DNA of 64,000 bases from Gyromitra esculenta (lineage: Eukaryota; Ascomycota; Pezizomycetes; Pezizales; Discinaceae), in assembly GCA_038503075.1 (NCBI GenBank), contig JBCAML010000004.1:2439149-2503148 (forward strand), written 5' to 3'. Positions 48,824-61,830 of this stretch are shown in pieces. Numbering within the stretch: position 1 is the stretch's first letter; every line of letters starts with the position of its first letter. The position numbers and the translations under genes were made by a program. Below the pieces are notes generated by a model. That model searched no databases. It was not told the origin of the DNA and saw only the letters and a program-made list of their open reading frames with translations.

Positions 48824-50901
48824 CGTAAAGTTGGGGGACGAGGAGACGAGAACGAATTACACGAAAGAGAGGGATTTCCGAGAGAACATGAGCGGTAGAG
48901 GGAGGACAGATGGGGAGGAGAGGGTATAAGGGGGATATTGTATAAAACGGGTATAACTACGAGAAAAGAAAAGAAAAGAAGAGAAAAGGAAGCGAATAGC
49001 AGGTAAAAAGCACACGATAGAAGAGAGATAGGAGAATGAGTGACAAGCAGTGGCCCAGACACACACACACACACACACGATACAGTAAAAGAATGAGAAA
49101 CACTAGAGAGGGCAGTGAAAAGGGCCAAGGGAGGGAGGATAGGAACAAGAGTGAGGCTGAATCAAGCAGAAGATGGGATTGCCTCTCCCTAAATTAGTGG
49201 TGGCTGAAGAAGCAGGATGTGATTGGATGGAAACCACCGATGGCTATTTATCTACCACAGCCCGCATAGACATGCATGAAGAAGGAGGTACGGCAATTGG
49301 ATGACGGAAGGGAAGGAGGGGAGAAGAAGGGAAGGAGGGAGGGAGGGAGGGAGCGGGGAGGAGAGGCAGAGGCAGAGGCAGAGGGAAGAGAGATGGAAAC
49401 GACAGCCTACAGGAACCAAAGGGAGAGCTTGGAGAGATACATGTAGCCAGACTGGTATCAAACCTCTGCCCAGTTCTGAAGCAGAAGATACATGTACCCC
49501 AAGCAGCAGAAATCCTACATGTACCGGGCAGCTAACCCCGAACTGAACCCTGCGAGTGACCCCGTCTGTGTCTATCTCTCCCTGCCTCTGCCATAAATCC
49601 GATGATCATTTATATTCGCCGGATGGATACATGTACATGTATTCTGGAAGGTGTCTCTGTGCTCGCCCAGCACCCTCCCAAGGTCGTGACAGGCATCGAT
49701 CAAAAGCGGTTCAAATAAGCATGGCCTCAACCCACACCAGTCTACTCTAGATTGGTGCTAAAATGGCGTAAAGTACACCCCTGAGCCTTTCACCTCCCAC
49801 AAAGCTTGGCCTGCCGCCACTCGTTTGGTTGAATACGAGTTTTGCCATTCCCCCAGCACGCGATAGATTGAGTCACTGGCTTAATTGGGCTATCCCAGCA
49901 TTCTATCGGGCAGCATTCGGTCTTATTCGGTTAGCTGTGCTTATTGTCTTTCGCCTTTTGATTCTGATTCTGATCTTGAATTTAGAATCTGGAGATCCCA
50001 AATCCCAAAGCTCAAACGCGCGTTTCAAAGCCCCATCCTCGATTCAGCCAACCGATGGCAACCAATGACCCCTCGTCCGACCAAGCCTTTTCCCCCTGAG
50101 CGAGTTGCATCGCTAGCTCCCCGCACCATACCCCAAACGGAGATTGACCAAAAGTCAAGCTTTTCTGCAGGGGTGCTAGTGTGCTTTGCCGTGGTCCCGA
50201 CAGACGCTTTCCCTCCCAGGTCGAGACCCGTGATGGGCGATTGTTCGTCCCCTCTGCACCCGTCTACCGGCCTGATCGTTCTTCTGTCCTCTAATCTTCT
50301 GTTGTGCCCTGCTGGCTGTGACGCGTCAGCTTGGAGTTTCGACAGGGTGAGCGATTAAGAGGGTGTTTCTATTCCCATCTCCGCTAGCAATCCTCTAATT
50401 ACACCGTTCGCTCCAGCCGTAATTGTGATTGATACATGTGCCTACAGTCGTGTGAGAAAAGTCTTGACATCCCAGCGGCTATTTCGCTAGTGAGGTGGGG
50501 TGTCGAGACTTTTCTCACACGGTTGTACACGCACCTGTCTTTCCCACGGCATTCCTGATGCATGTGTGTGCTCTACCCAGGAACCTGGTATCCTGCCTTG
50601 ACTCAGATGTCCTGTTGACCGCATATCCGATATGGCCTCATTCTATCGAACGATGGTTAATCCAATTTGCCCAATCGGAGGTTGCTCGCTAGTCAAATGT
50701 CTCCGATCGCGATTCGAGTGATATCTAGTGATTCTCTGCTCGTCATTTGTTTGCTCGCTCACTCGATGCACACGCCTTAGGGGGCTATGACGCGTGATTG
50801 CACATTCTTAACCAGCGCGTATATTTTGGACACTAGAAAAACAAACTATGATTGTCTACGGATGATAAATAGATTCTGTATAAGACTGTATACACGGCTG
50901 A
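48824..50901. other. Intergenic region, polypurine-rich then a small MITE
   Basis: From 48824 to about 49430 the plus strand is almost purely A/G, with AAAAG, GGGA and GGCAGA repeats and a (CA)n tract near 49060. Frames open here are repeat-derived. No gene was called. Confidence 0.5.
50445..50525. mobile_element. MITE 5, 81-base hairpin element flanked by TA
   Basis: The left arm cagtcgtgtgagaaaagtct... pairs with the right arm ...gacttttctcacacggttg. A 17-base core, gtgtgagaaaagtct, is exact apart from edge bases. TA lies at 50443-50444 and 50526-50527. The CAGT-type end resembles Tc1/mariner termini. The loop is only about 25 bases. Confidence 0.7.
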
Positions 50902-52300
50902 CTACTTTTTCGTCGCGTGTATTGCATATCCGACTCGAACCTCAGGCTCCAACGGGAACCTCTGCTCCTCCGGCTTGAATCCACGATAAAGTCTGTCCCA
51001 GAACGGCTTCAGCTCCTTTGGTGTCTCCCAGGCAAGCTCTTCATTCCTCAACCAGAGTCTCAACAGATGTCGTCTGACGGTGGCGGGCCGAATGTATCAG
51101 CAATCTCGACCATCCATAACCGATCAGAAGAGGAGATGAGGAAACAAACAAACATACTTCTTCGTTTCGCTGTCCTTGAAGCTATCTCGCGAATGAAATA
51201 TCGAAAGATTGTTGATATATTGAATATCGCCCCGCTGGAAAGTGTGCCCTAGATTATAGCGTTCAGCAGTAAAATGCAGCGCGTCTAGTGCCTCAGCCTG
51301 GGCTTCCGTTATTGGCGGGATATCTTTAGACCGCGGCAGCGCGTTGAACCCCGTGAAATGGCGGCGAGCATACTGGATAATCAATTTTTGCTGTGCGTTA
51401 TAGTACAGCAGCGGTCGGGTGATGTATGGTGGATCTCCACCGAAGCTATCGACCTCCACATAAGTTTTGCTACAGCTACCTGGTATGTAAAGGTCAGGGA
51501 AAATACCCGTCTAAAGGCCACGACTCGCTCAATGTCTTGATCAGGTCAGGCCTGGTGCTCGCGAGTTCGTTGTAAACCCTCCAAGAACTAGATATACGGC
51601 TCGTTCCTCCCTCCGCTGCTTCATTCAATGCGAGCAGCGAGACGATATCTCCAGGGTCTGTGTGGAATACCTGTTTGTCTGTTGTGTATGCCGGCGCGCC
51701 GAGAACCTGGTCTGAATGGGTCTCTCGAAGGTCTTTGATGTGGGACAGAGCCATCCCATTGGAATCTTGACGGCCGCGAAGCCCTCCTACGTGTGCTGAG
51801 ATGCCGACATAGGCAATCATGGAATCGAGGCGTGAATACCGCTCTACCGGGAGACCTCTGAGGACGAAAAATCCCCGGCCTTGGTGGAGCTCTTTGGCTA
51901 GGCCATGTAATTTTGATGACAGAGTTGGGAGGGGGAAATTCGCCTTCGTCAAGTGACCCAGAGGGGTCGACAAAGCTGCGCTTGGTCAATTTCTATATAG
52001 AATGCGACAGCTATAACCCGTACCTTTGAAGCTCTTGATCGAGGAATTAATCTCGGAGATATCCAATTCAGTCAGAACTACCACCCATTCGTTCTCTTGG
52101 AAATCTTTCCCTTCCCATACCAGCGGTGATTCTAGTTCTGATGGAAATCCGCTGGGGAGTTCTTTGGCCAGCGCTTCCGTCTCAAGCCGTCTTTTAGTGC
52201 GCGCGGTATATTTCTCGAGATCGGGGTGGTAGGAGATATCTGGCTGCTGTGGGCCGGATAGGCTTAAGTTCTGAAAAGTGAGCGTTTCGACTGCAGCCAT
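50902..52300 (-). CDS. TauD/TfdA-type Fe(II)/2-oxoglutarate dioxygenase
   Basis: Exons in transcript order are 52300-52024, 51975-51507, 51445-51158 and 51073-50902 (401 residues, phases close). The metal site HxD is seen in QVFHTDPGDIVSLLAL. The distal His lies in INNLSIFHSR and the co-substrate Arg in RHLLRLWLRNEELAW. HGLAKELHQGRGFFVLRGLP is a family landmark. Fungal members oxidise sulfonates, taurine-like compounds, aryloxyalkanoates or other small acids; the substrate is not given by sequence. There is no signal peptide, so it should be cytosolic. It is head-to-head with an FMO gene (536 bases between starts), which suggests joint oxidation of one substrate. The third junction (LDG/FGGDP) was chosen because it restores the family reading. 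Confidence 0.88.
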
Positions 52301-52836
52301 TTGTGATAACTCGAGTGTCGACGGTTGGGTGGCTTTGGATCAAATGGTGAACTCAGAGTTGGAGGCTTGTCGGCTTTTGTTCACGTTTCACCTGGAAGCT
52401 CACAATTGGATTGTGGACATGGTGTGCGGGGGCGTGCTTTGTCGATCGTTGGGCACGTCAATTCCCGTGCATCTTGCACAATTCTGTGGTGGCATTCTGG
52501 GCGACATTCTGGGCTGTAGAAATATAGTACCTCCAGACCCTAACCCTGACATATAGAACAGGGGTTCTCCAGCGTTGTTGGCAATTGGTGGCAATTGGCT
52601 CTGACAGTATTAATTGTTTAGTATTCACTGCCGATGCTCACTGTTATACCAAAGATAAGCTTTCGCGTCTTACTATCTCTGGGAGATCTATGCTTACGTG
52701 CAAGTGATTACTCCTGCTCTGATTTCCCCCGCTATGAATATATTTTTGCATAAATGCCAAGTCCTTCGAAACACGTATATATCTGTAACTCCAGACTTGA
52801 CTGGTGTTGTCCTCACAACTCTTGAATTATTTTGAA
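52301..52836. promoter_or_regulatory. Shared divergent promoter region, TauD / FMO
   Basis: This 536-base region separates two divergent start codons. AT-rich text with gaatatatttttgcataaa near 52737-52755 may hold the FMO core promoter. A short telomere-like agaccctaaccctgac lies at about 52537-52552. Confidence 0.35.
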
Positions 52837-54700
52837 ATGTCTACTTTCGAGAATTCTTCAAATGATAAATCTTCTTCGTTGCTGCCTGCTATATCAAAAG
52901 TTGCAGTGATAGGTGCGGGCGCTGCCGGACTACCAACAGCCAAGCGTTTGCGCGATTACGGCCTTGAAGTTGCTGTATTTGAGCGCAACTCTGTGGCAGG
53001 TGGTGTCTGGTGCGTATTTTACTTATATATCTGGTATAAATTTGATTGAATTAACGTATGGAATAGGGTATTCCAGGAGCAGAAACCGCTCAGACCGGCT
53101 TTCCCATCTGTTCGTCCGTCGGAGCTGGATCAATCTTCACAACCTCCAAAAGGCCAAGAACTGCCCTTCACCGAATATTATGATGACGAAACCATTTGGC
53201 TGAGGCATGCTCCGCCGAGCCCTTGCTACGAGGCTCTCACAAACAATATCGAGACGTCTTTGATGAAATTTGAGGGTCATGAATACCCTCCTGGAACAGT
53301 ATGGGATCCTTGTCTGGGAATAGTTTCTTAGATATTAATGAAGTTAGGGTTTATTCGTGGGGCATCAGTGTTTCGCGGATTATCTTCAGGGATTTGCAAA
53401 AGACTTCGAACTCGATAACATCATCCGGTATGGCACGCGTGTTGAGAACGTGCAGAAAATCAAAGAGGGGAACAAAAATCTATGGAAAGTGTTGTCGAGG
53501 CGACTTTCTAGAGATGAGCATGGAAGAAGTGTAGGCACTTGGTCAGAAGAGGTACGGAGTCAGAAATACTAAGATAACCCTGGACTACTAGCTCTGACGC
53601 AATTAGGTTTTCGATGCCGTAGTGATTGCTACTGGCCATTACCACGCAGAATATATACCGGAAATCCCTGGCCTATCTGAGTGGGCTGCAAAATGGCCAC
53701 AAGATATCTTCCACTCGAAGGAGTTTCGCAGCCCCAAAGGGTTTAAAGACAAAGTATTTCCATAAAGCCACAATTTCAATGAAATATTCCAATCGATGAT
53801 AACTAGAATGTTCTGCTGGTGGGGACTGGTGTTTCGTCAGTTGATATAGCTCGGGAAATTTCTCTTTATGTGAAACACACATATCGGTCTGTTCGCAGCG
53901 AAGAAGGCAGCAGTTTAACCATGAGAATCCTCAAGGACGTGGTCAAATCCTTGGATCCCAAGAATCTCACTCAGGTGGCCGAAATCGAGAGGTTCGGGTC
54001 CGTGGGGAGCACGACTCAAGTTCACGAGAATCAAATTTTCTTGAAAGACGGTACAGTACTGGAAGGTATTGATATGATTGTTTTCTGTACAGGATATCTC
54101 TACGTTTTACCATTCCTGAGACCATTCCATGGAGGCGAGTCGCTTTCGACAAATGGAGACTCTGAAACCCTGAACGGAAGGGAAGTGGTCGAGAAAAACT
54201 TCGTTACCGATGGCACGAGATTTCATAATCTCCACAAGGACATATTCTACATCCATGACCCCACTCTGGCGTTCGTTGGCGCTCCTATCAACGTTGCGAC
54301 ATTTTCGTTCTTCGATGTTCAAGCCATGGCCGTGGCAGCGGTATTTGCAGGCAAAGCACCACTTCCAACAGTGTCTAAGATGCAATCGGAATATCAAGCT
54401 CGCATAGCGGCCGGGGGTGACAGACGAGGTTTTCATTCACTGGGACCCGCTTCAGAGAAGGCTTATGTGAATGAGATTGTAGAGTGGATCAATCAAAGCG
54501 CTGGGGATGGAATTAAGGTTAAGGGGCATGATGCAAGCTGGTATGAGGCTAGACAGGCGGGTATAGATAGGGGTTTGAGGTATATTCTTTCAAGGAGAGA
54601 ATTTTATGGTCTTGATGCGGAAGGCGTCGAAGCTGTCATCCAGAACCAGAGAAAGAGGATGATGAAGTTGATACAGAGCGCAACCGGAAAAGGTGCTTAA
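52837..54700 (+). CDS. Flavin-containing monooxygenase
   Basis: Exons are 52837-53009, 53067-53298, 53348-53551, 53607-53753 and 53807-54700 (549 residues, phases close). The FAD-binding Rossmann motif is VAVIGAGAAGLPTAKRL near residue 22. Next come ATGHYHAEYIPEIPGL and the FMO fingerprint region DIFHSKEFRSP. The NADPH-binding motif is LLVGTGVSSVDIARE. A late VFCTGYLYVLPF matches the ATGY-type motif. These fit class B N-hydroxylating or S-oxidising FMOs (dimethylaniline monooxygenase type). I chose the Met at 52837 over the one at 52804 because the sequence leading to the Rossmann fold then has normal length. The gene is divergent from a TauD dioxygenase and convergent with a sugar transporter. 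Confidence 0.9.
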
Positions 54701-55736
54701 AGTTTGGGGTAGAAGTAGTGCACGTAGTAAGTTGTATTGTTAGTGAGTTAATAAACTAACTATCATGAATCGCATCAATATATCCGCCTATATCCTGTGA
54801 TATTTCGGTAAGACACTCTACAATAGGGCATCCTAAAAGAACGAATCTGCTGGAAGCAAATTGCTGATAATCTCGTATGGCTAGCACTAATTTGGTGCTG
54901 GAGATGTTGGTATCAGTCGTAAGATTGGTGTTTTGCAAGGGGGCTCTAGACGCCGCGAGGTAAGCAGCTAAAAATGTCTCGAGAAACCTTGTGTTTTTAG
55001 ACCCTCTACCTCCTATCAAAAGTCTGAAGGGTAAACTTTCAGCGAATTCGCATTGTAAGCCGCAAACTATTGTAGGCCTTAGGCTAGGATTCCCAGGTTT
55101 CTTATCTCAGCTACCAGGCTCCAGCATATTTAGCGATAGCATGGGTTGCAAATCGTATCTTCGGTATGAAGCGGATCAGAGAGGAGGAAAACCTTACCCC
55201 TGACGGTACGGATTTTGTGTGACTTCTGAAATATTAATGTGTTGAGATGGAAGTGACACAGCGATAGCCCATAATATGCACGTTTGGTCAATTTTGCAAC
55301 CCAAATTGGAAAAGCAGTAGGCTAGGCTAAATAAATAAAAACTTATAATTAGCCTACTTAAATAATAGGATGGCCGGCTTAACTTAGGTTAGCTCTTTGA
55401 GGTCTTGGCACAGTTTTTACAACTCACGAATGTACTAGTATAGCGGTAGTTGTTTAGTGAGGTGGCAACTGCAATACATCGCCTGGAAATATGGGCAACT
55501 TCTCCATGCCCACAGCAAAGTTCAGATATAAAAATAAGATAAATAGATAGAAATGTAGGGAGCATGTCTTTATTCTATGTGTTTTTCTGAACCTTGTTAT
55601 GAATATGGAGAAATTGCCCATATTGCTAGGGCGTTAAACGACCCCACTGTAACAGTGTAAGGCTATGTAATATTGAGATATCGAGATTGTGTAATTTCAT
55701 AACTCGTGAATTCAGAAAGGGAAAAAATTTGACATT
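54701..55736. other. Intergenic region between convergent genes
   Basis: No gene was seen. The text is AT-rich with several short direct repeats of no clear type. Confidence 0.5.
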
Positions 55737-57718
55737 CTAGACTGACTGTTGCCGATTTGTTACATTCTCAGTCAACTCCAAAGTCACGTCATTTTTCCCA
55801 TCACCCAATGCTGCAACCTTTCTATCCAGTGCTTCCTCTTCACCAGCTTCGACCACATCGACCTGCCCAAAAAGCTTATCCATACGTTCCAAGGAAATAT
55901 TCTTCGCCTCAGGAAGAATTACGAAGACAGATACCTGCGAATATTAGTATGCGATCTTGTGTTGGGCCGGAAAGGATTTGGGTAGCTTACGAGCGCTGCG
56001 ACATTCAACGAGAATAAGAGCCAGTAGCTCCTCGCTCCAACCTTTTCATTGAAGCGGGGCCATGGCTGGGTTATTGCGAGTAGGAAAGACGTCTGACCAA
56101 GCATGGACAATCCAAATGCCTTGTCTCGGACGTGTTGCGGGAAGATCTCGGATGCCACCACAGGAGCTATAGGTCCGTTTGACCAGCAGTATGTCAAGCC
56201 CACGACGAATAACATTGCAACTTCCACAACAGCCGCAGCCTTGTTCCTAATATTTCTGTTAATATCGGGATATATCTGGCTAAAAGGGGGTTTGGAGAAG
56301 TACTTATTATCTGGAAAGGAGGTAGTGAGAGATGATAAGATTAGAAGAGCGAGGGCTTGAATAGAAAAGCCAGCAAGGAGCAATGTCTTTCTTCCGAATT
56401 TATCGACTGTGAAAGTGTTCACTAAGACGATAAAAAGCTGCAATACGCTCTGGATACCATTGATAGCAAGGGCTTGAGAACCAGAGTTCCATCCCAGGGA
56501 CTCATAAATGAGAACTGCATACATCGTAACAGCAGCAATTCCCCCAACCTATAATATCGATTAGCAAAGGGATTAAGAGTTACACTACCAGGAGCTCAAA
56601 CCTGTTGTAGCGCTGCGGCATAGAAACCGTATAATAGACGCTTTCGCATTGCAGCAGACTTTAACAAACCCCAGTATCCTGGTATTTCATGGCGCTGTCT
56701 GTATTCCCTCGACATGACCAACTCGCGAAATTCGAGCTGAACATGCTCGCTTTGGGGTGTGCCTGAGCGAATCTTTGCCAGGACTCTCAGAGCGTTATCG
56801 GGGTCATCTGGGTATCTTTCGAGCTGTGAAGGGTTAGAAAAGAGCTCATGAAGTTATGGGAAATGCCGAAGAAACAACGAGATTCGGTGCTTAGAAACTT
56901 ACAAGCCATCGTGGCGATTCTGGGTACCAAAACGACAGTGTGATGAAGAATATTCCAATGGGAATTTGGATGGCATTCGAGACTCGCCACGCTACATTAT
57001 TAGGCGACTTGTGGAATGACATCCCATAGCCCGCCCAAAAGGCAATGAGGGTTCCGAGCTGATAGCCGAATTGCGAGACCGTTCCGACAAAGGAGCCACG
57101 CAGACGAGTTGGTGCGCATTCCGCTACGTAAAGATTTGTCGCAACATAAACGCATCCGAAACCCAATCCCCTGAAGGTAGAAATGTTAGATGGGGGATGA
57201 AAGAAGATGCTGAAGGTTAAGAGCCTATAATTACGTTATCAGACGTCCTAGAATAAGAACTGCGAATGTATTTGGTACGATTTGTACAATTCTGTTATGG
57301 CATTTAATGAGCCCTAGCCTCGCTAAAAAAAAGAATAGTACAGAGAAGCTTGTTGCAGGGACTTACACCCCAATAATCATGAGAGCAATAGAGATCCTTA
57401 AAGCCCAGAGCCGTCCAACAACATTTGCAAGAGTGCCAGCAAAAAATAGCTGAGCAAAACCTAAGCTACGAGTTAGAGAGCAGTGTTTGCCAGGTAGAAT
57501 AAAGGCATAAAGCTACCTGTCGTGGCCCAGGGTATCGTAGCAATTATCCCGGATCTGTTCGAATCCACGGAATAGTACTGCTGGAATTGTTTGTCTGCAA
57601 GGATCACAGACATGATACCAGCATCGTACCCGTTGAAACAAGTAGCAAAGACCATTCCGTACAGCATGAGAGCTGCATAGCGGTCGTCTGGAGGTAGAAA
57701 CCGTTGTAAGAAGCCCAT
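55737..57718 (-). CDS. MFS sugar porter (hexose/oligosaccharide transporter)
   Basis: Exons in transcript order are 57718-57517, 57460-57367, 57291-57235, 57170-56903, 56823-56602, 56548-55991 and 55934-55737 (532 residues, phases close). Family text includes FATCFNGYDAGIMSVIL in helix 1, GLGFGCVYVATNLYVAECAP, SFWYPESPRWL before the central loop, and DKFGRKTLLLAGF in the second half. A late LPEAKNISLERMDKLFG marks the C-terminal tail. There are about 12 membrane segments. These are the signatures of the sugar-porter family in the plasma membrane. It lies upstream of GH127 on the same strand (1.9 kb apart) and may bring in the arabinosides that enzyme cleaves; this is inference from position. 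Confidence 0.92.
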
Positions 57719-59612
57719 TTTCGGTTGTACTGCTGGATCAATGAAGGGCAGTCTTCTTGATTCCTGTGGGGTTTGATCCAGGTCGACCTAGTATATAGAG
57801 CTTGAAGCACAGACCTACCGGTGGACATTTCAGTGAGACCGGTAAAATGTTTTAAATTTAGCCGAAAGCATCAAACTTCTAGAAGTGGCGGACTGAATAA
57901 ATGTAATAGAGATTAACAGAGTTTTTGGGAGAGTTGGGTGGCTGATCATGGCAGGAAAGAAATCCTGATAGTGCATATACTAGGATGGGCTAATATTCAT
58001 GTAATCAGAATTGCTCATTAGCAGAAAGAGCTTATATAGTCATGCTAATTAACAGACACCAGAGCAGTATTCTACAGTATCAAAAATGATGTACTGGTAC
58101 CAGTAGATACCAAATTCGAACTCTACGTAAGGAACTACATGATGTATACTTCTAACACCGATACTAGAATACATGTTAGGGTGCATGTTACCGTGGATTA
58201 AACATGCCGAATTAATATTGTGCGGTGAGGATTAACATGCATCTGGGATATTCAGAGCTGCCTGGTATCGGTGGAAACTGCTCCGTCTACGATGCTTCTC
58301 GGTAGTCGGGGTTCGAAGGTGGGCACCAGGCCAAGGGCTCGCTTAATCGTTACCGAAGTGCGGGGGAGATCCAGACCGGCTAAATGAAGGCTTGCTGGGG
58401 CGGATGCGGGGAAAGCATCGGAGAGATCTGGCTTTGGGAATGATACCTACAGGCGCCCAAGTTTTGGCGGCAGCAGGTATGGTTCGATTCACCCCCTGCG
58501 CAGCAGCTGTGTAGGAGCTGTCCCACCATCACTTTAGCCGCGCTCTTACAGCCGTCCGGTAGACGAAGGCATGAACATAACACAAGACCTATTCGAATTC
58601 TCGGGAAAATTTTGATTGGTGAAACGTTTTACTTCTCTCACCGTAACCAACAGCCTGGCCATTTCAGATACTCGCTCAATGTGCTTGTACTTATCATCAC
58701 CCTGTTGCTTATGCAGGCCTTTCTATAAATGGTTTCCGCCATAGATATTGATCATGAATAACTTGGGAGCCCAAATGGTCCGAAGACTGTCCCGGTTAGT
58801 CTGCTGAAGATGAATGTTGATAGAGTGGCTAGAGCTTGCTGTGGACACTTGAATATATCTAACCCTTGCTCAAAATGTGGGTTCGTGCTTTTAACTGAGT
58901 TGATAGTTTTATTTACTAATCGAGGGCATCTGATTCATTTTAATGTTCCATGGCCATGAGCATTGGCTAATCTGGGCGAGTCAGTTTTTTTGAGGGTCAC
59001 CTAACCAATTGCATGTGTGTCGGGCTCAGGTTTTTCTGGCTATCCCTTACGCTGGTAATGCTGCCAGCTATCGTGGGGCCAAATAATAGCCGACATTAGA
59101 GGCTGTGTCGTTATTAATTTCACTGAATTCTCAGAACTACATGCGAATTTCTGAGGAATACATATGAGTCGGTGCTCGGAATAATAGATAAGCCACCCCT
59201 TACCGCTCTGAGATCTCGGATAAGTATTGGCAGCATCGGAGTACCAGCGTAAGGGATACTAGGGTTGATTATCGTTAATCACGATTGAACCTTATTCTTT
59301 GGGTGTTATAACTATATTGATCCTGTAGGCATGGATACTGCTCTTGGTCCACTACCTGGGGCACTGGTTGTAGGAGTTGCAGATACTCTTAAGAGTTTAC
59401 TGGTAGTGGAGCTAACTGTATAGGATACGTATGAGTTTTCATTGCCTTGGACCGCATAGTGGTTAAATACTGACTTTGGGTCTGATCTAGATAAGGTTTG
59501 GGAATTGATTGCTCTCTGCCATCAATCATGGGACTGGATAAAATCATATTGTTAAAACCCAACGCTATCTCGTGCCCTTGGTAGCTTCTAACACGAACTA
59601 TGAATACTATAG
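57719..59612. other. Intergenic region
   Basis: Nothing coding was recognised. A minus-strand frame at 58380-58583 is rich in Cys but too short and context-free to call. Confidence 0.5.
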
Positions 59613-61830
59613 CTAGTGCAATGCTCGAAGGCCTACCCTCATTTGCCCTGTACCACCCCTATTTGCCCTAAAGTAGAAGGGAATAAAATTCAAATCCCGA
59701 ATGGTAGGCTCCATAGGACGATGGTTTAGGGTCGGAGTCCATCTCTCCAGGTCAAGGATCACTCCCCCTCCTGGACTCTGTATCTTTACAAACTTTTCAT
59801 TGGTACTAGGATCCGTCACTAGTTCCTCCTGAAGCGCAATTTGCGGGTTTACACATGTTGTCTATCACTTAGCGTACGTCCGATACACTGGTGTCTGGGC
59901 TTATTACCTTGAAGTGATCTGTCACCCAGCCATTGTCCCTGTCCTCAACACAGTACACAATCGGCCCTCTAGTTACGCACAGCGTATCTCGGTTGGAAAA
60001 CGGATGGGGTTGTACGAAGCGAGGAACGAGGGGAACGTCGAGGATGAAGGTAGGATTTTCGAGGAGCCAAGAACTATCTAAATCAAGGTAATTTTTCTCC
60101 ATAGGAAGTCCCTCCCCGTTCGTGAGCTGTCTCCTAGTTAGTCTTTACCTAGTCTAATTGGGACCGGTTACCCCTTACCGTCCATTTCTCTGCCCACTTC
60201 GGGACACGCAGCTTAATGTTCACTTTCGAGCCTGAAGGATTAGTTAGAATAAATTCAACCTTTCCATCCCAAGGCCAGTTGGTTCGTTGTTCCAGCACAA
60301 TGGCCGATTCTCCAGTTTTTATCTCCAATTTTGCAGCAGTGAAAAGATGAACTTGTATCTCCACACTCTCGGCTTTCTCCCACGTCCAAATATAGCCCCC
60401 TAGCATTCCGATAGTCCGGGTCACATTCGGTGGACAGCAGGCACATTCGAACCATTCTTCTCTCTTAGAAGGATCTTCTGGGGACGAGGCTAGTTGATTG
60501 AGATATGTGAAAGATTTGCCGTCGAGGGACATACTCGTCAGTACCGTATTATACAGAGCGAGTTCCATGGTGTCGGCATATGATGCGTCAAGTTCGAGCT
60601 ACAAAATGAGCTTCGGTTTCAATATAAGGAGATCTGATACAAATTACCTGTAGAAGTCTCTCCGCTAACATCATCAAGCCAATAGATGCGCAGGTTTCCG
60701 AGTAACAACCACCCTCATCCGTAGCTTGGGGTAGAAAGTAATCGATACCAAAACCTTCCCACTGTCGAATAGCACCAATGCCTCCGGTCTCATACATTTT
60801 CTTTTGAACCATGTTCTCCCAAAGTCGCTTCACACTGGGCAAATAATCTGGTTGTGGCTGTATGCGAACAATATCGGCTACTGCTGTTAGAAGATACATT
60901 GCACGCACGGAGTGGCCACGGATCGTCTGCTGCTCGAGGATGGGCTTATGTGCTTGTTGATACCTGCAAGAAGAGGATATTAGCACTTCTGGGGAGTCTA
61001 AATCATTGAGAATTAGTACCAATAAGATCTCTTTTCAGGGTAGCATCTGGGCATCTCGTTTTCCCGATCACCGCGTCTCACTCGCTCAACATCATAAAAG
61101 TGCTGGCCTTCTTCACCCGTCGGATTTCCTCTCTCACTGATAAAGTAAGAAGCGAGACCAAGATGTTTCCTGTCGCCAGTGACTTTGTAGAGACGCAGTA
61201 ACGAGAGTTCGATTTCGGGATGACCTGGATACCCATGAAGCTTACCGGGTTCAGGTCCGAATGTGTCGAAGAGCAGGTCTACATAACGGTTTATGGGATC
61301 CAAAAGAAGGCTATTTTTGTAGTATAGGTGATGGACTACCGCAGCCTCTATAAGATGTCCTGCGTTATACCTAATAAAATAAATATATGATGATTGTACA
61401 GTACCGAGGTGGGTTGGGCTCACAATTCGTGGAGATCCCGCAGGTTCGTAAATCTATTCCTGGGATCTACCACAGTGAAATGAATGTTCAGATAACCGTC
61501 TTCTTGTTGGGCTCCTCTAATCATCTGTACAAGTTCCTTGACAGCGTAATCGATGTCTTCTTCGTACTTTTCTGAAAGAAGGTAACATGCGCCTTCAATC
61601 CACTTTGCGACATCTGAATCCCAGAAGAGATGATTTGGGACAGGCCAGTGTGTTGGAGGATTGCTGTAACTCAGATGCCATTTGAGCTTGAAGGCATCGT
61701 ACCTCCCAGTCTTCTTCAGCATATCTAACTGGTAACGGAGAGTTGCTGATCTGACAACATGCCGACGGGGGTGCCAGAACGAGGACGAGTTGAATGTAGT
61801 GTCTCTAAATGACTCTTGAGGATAGGACAT
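59613..61830 (-). CDS. GH127 beta-L-arabinofuranosidase (former DUF1680), intracellular
   Basis: Exons in transcript order are 61830-61424, 61370-61020, 60963-60648, 60598-60179, 60126-59908 and 59828-59613 (642 residues, phases close). The start MSYPQESFRDTTFNSSSFWH fits the family N terminus better than the upstream Met at 61905. Landmarks are FWDSDVAKWIEGACYLL, YNAGHLIEAAVVHH and GHSVRAMYLLTAVAD. The zinc site is in CYSETCASIGLMMLAERLL (Glu about 342, Cys about 344) with ECACCPPN (Cys about 412-413). By analogy with HypBA1, where a zinc-bound Cys is the nucleophile, Cys 412 should be catalytic. It releases beta-linked L-arabinofuranose from arabino-oligosaccharides. There is no signal peptide, so it is likely cytosolic. 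It is divergent from a GH39-like gene across a 1.17 kb region with CreA-like sites. Confidence 0.93.

Noticed and set aside
58470..58530. B-box-like ggttcgattc
   Set aside because: The flanking bases do not form a T-arm or an acceptor stem, and no A-box lies at the right distance.
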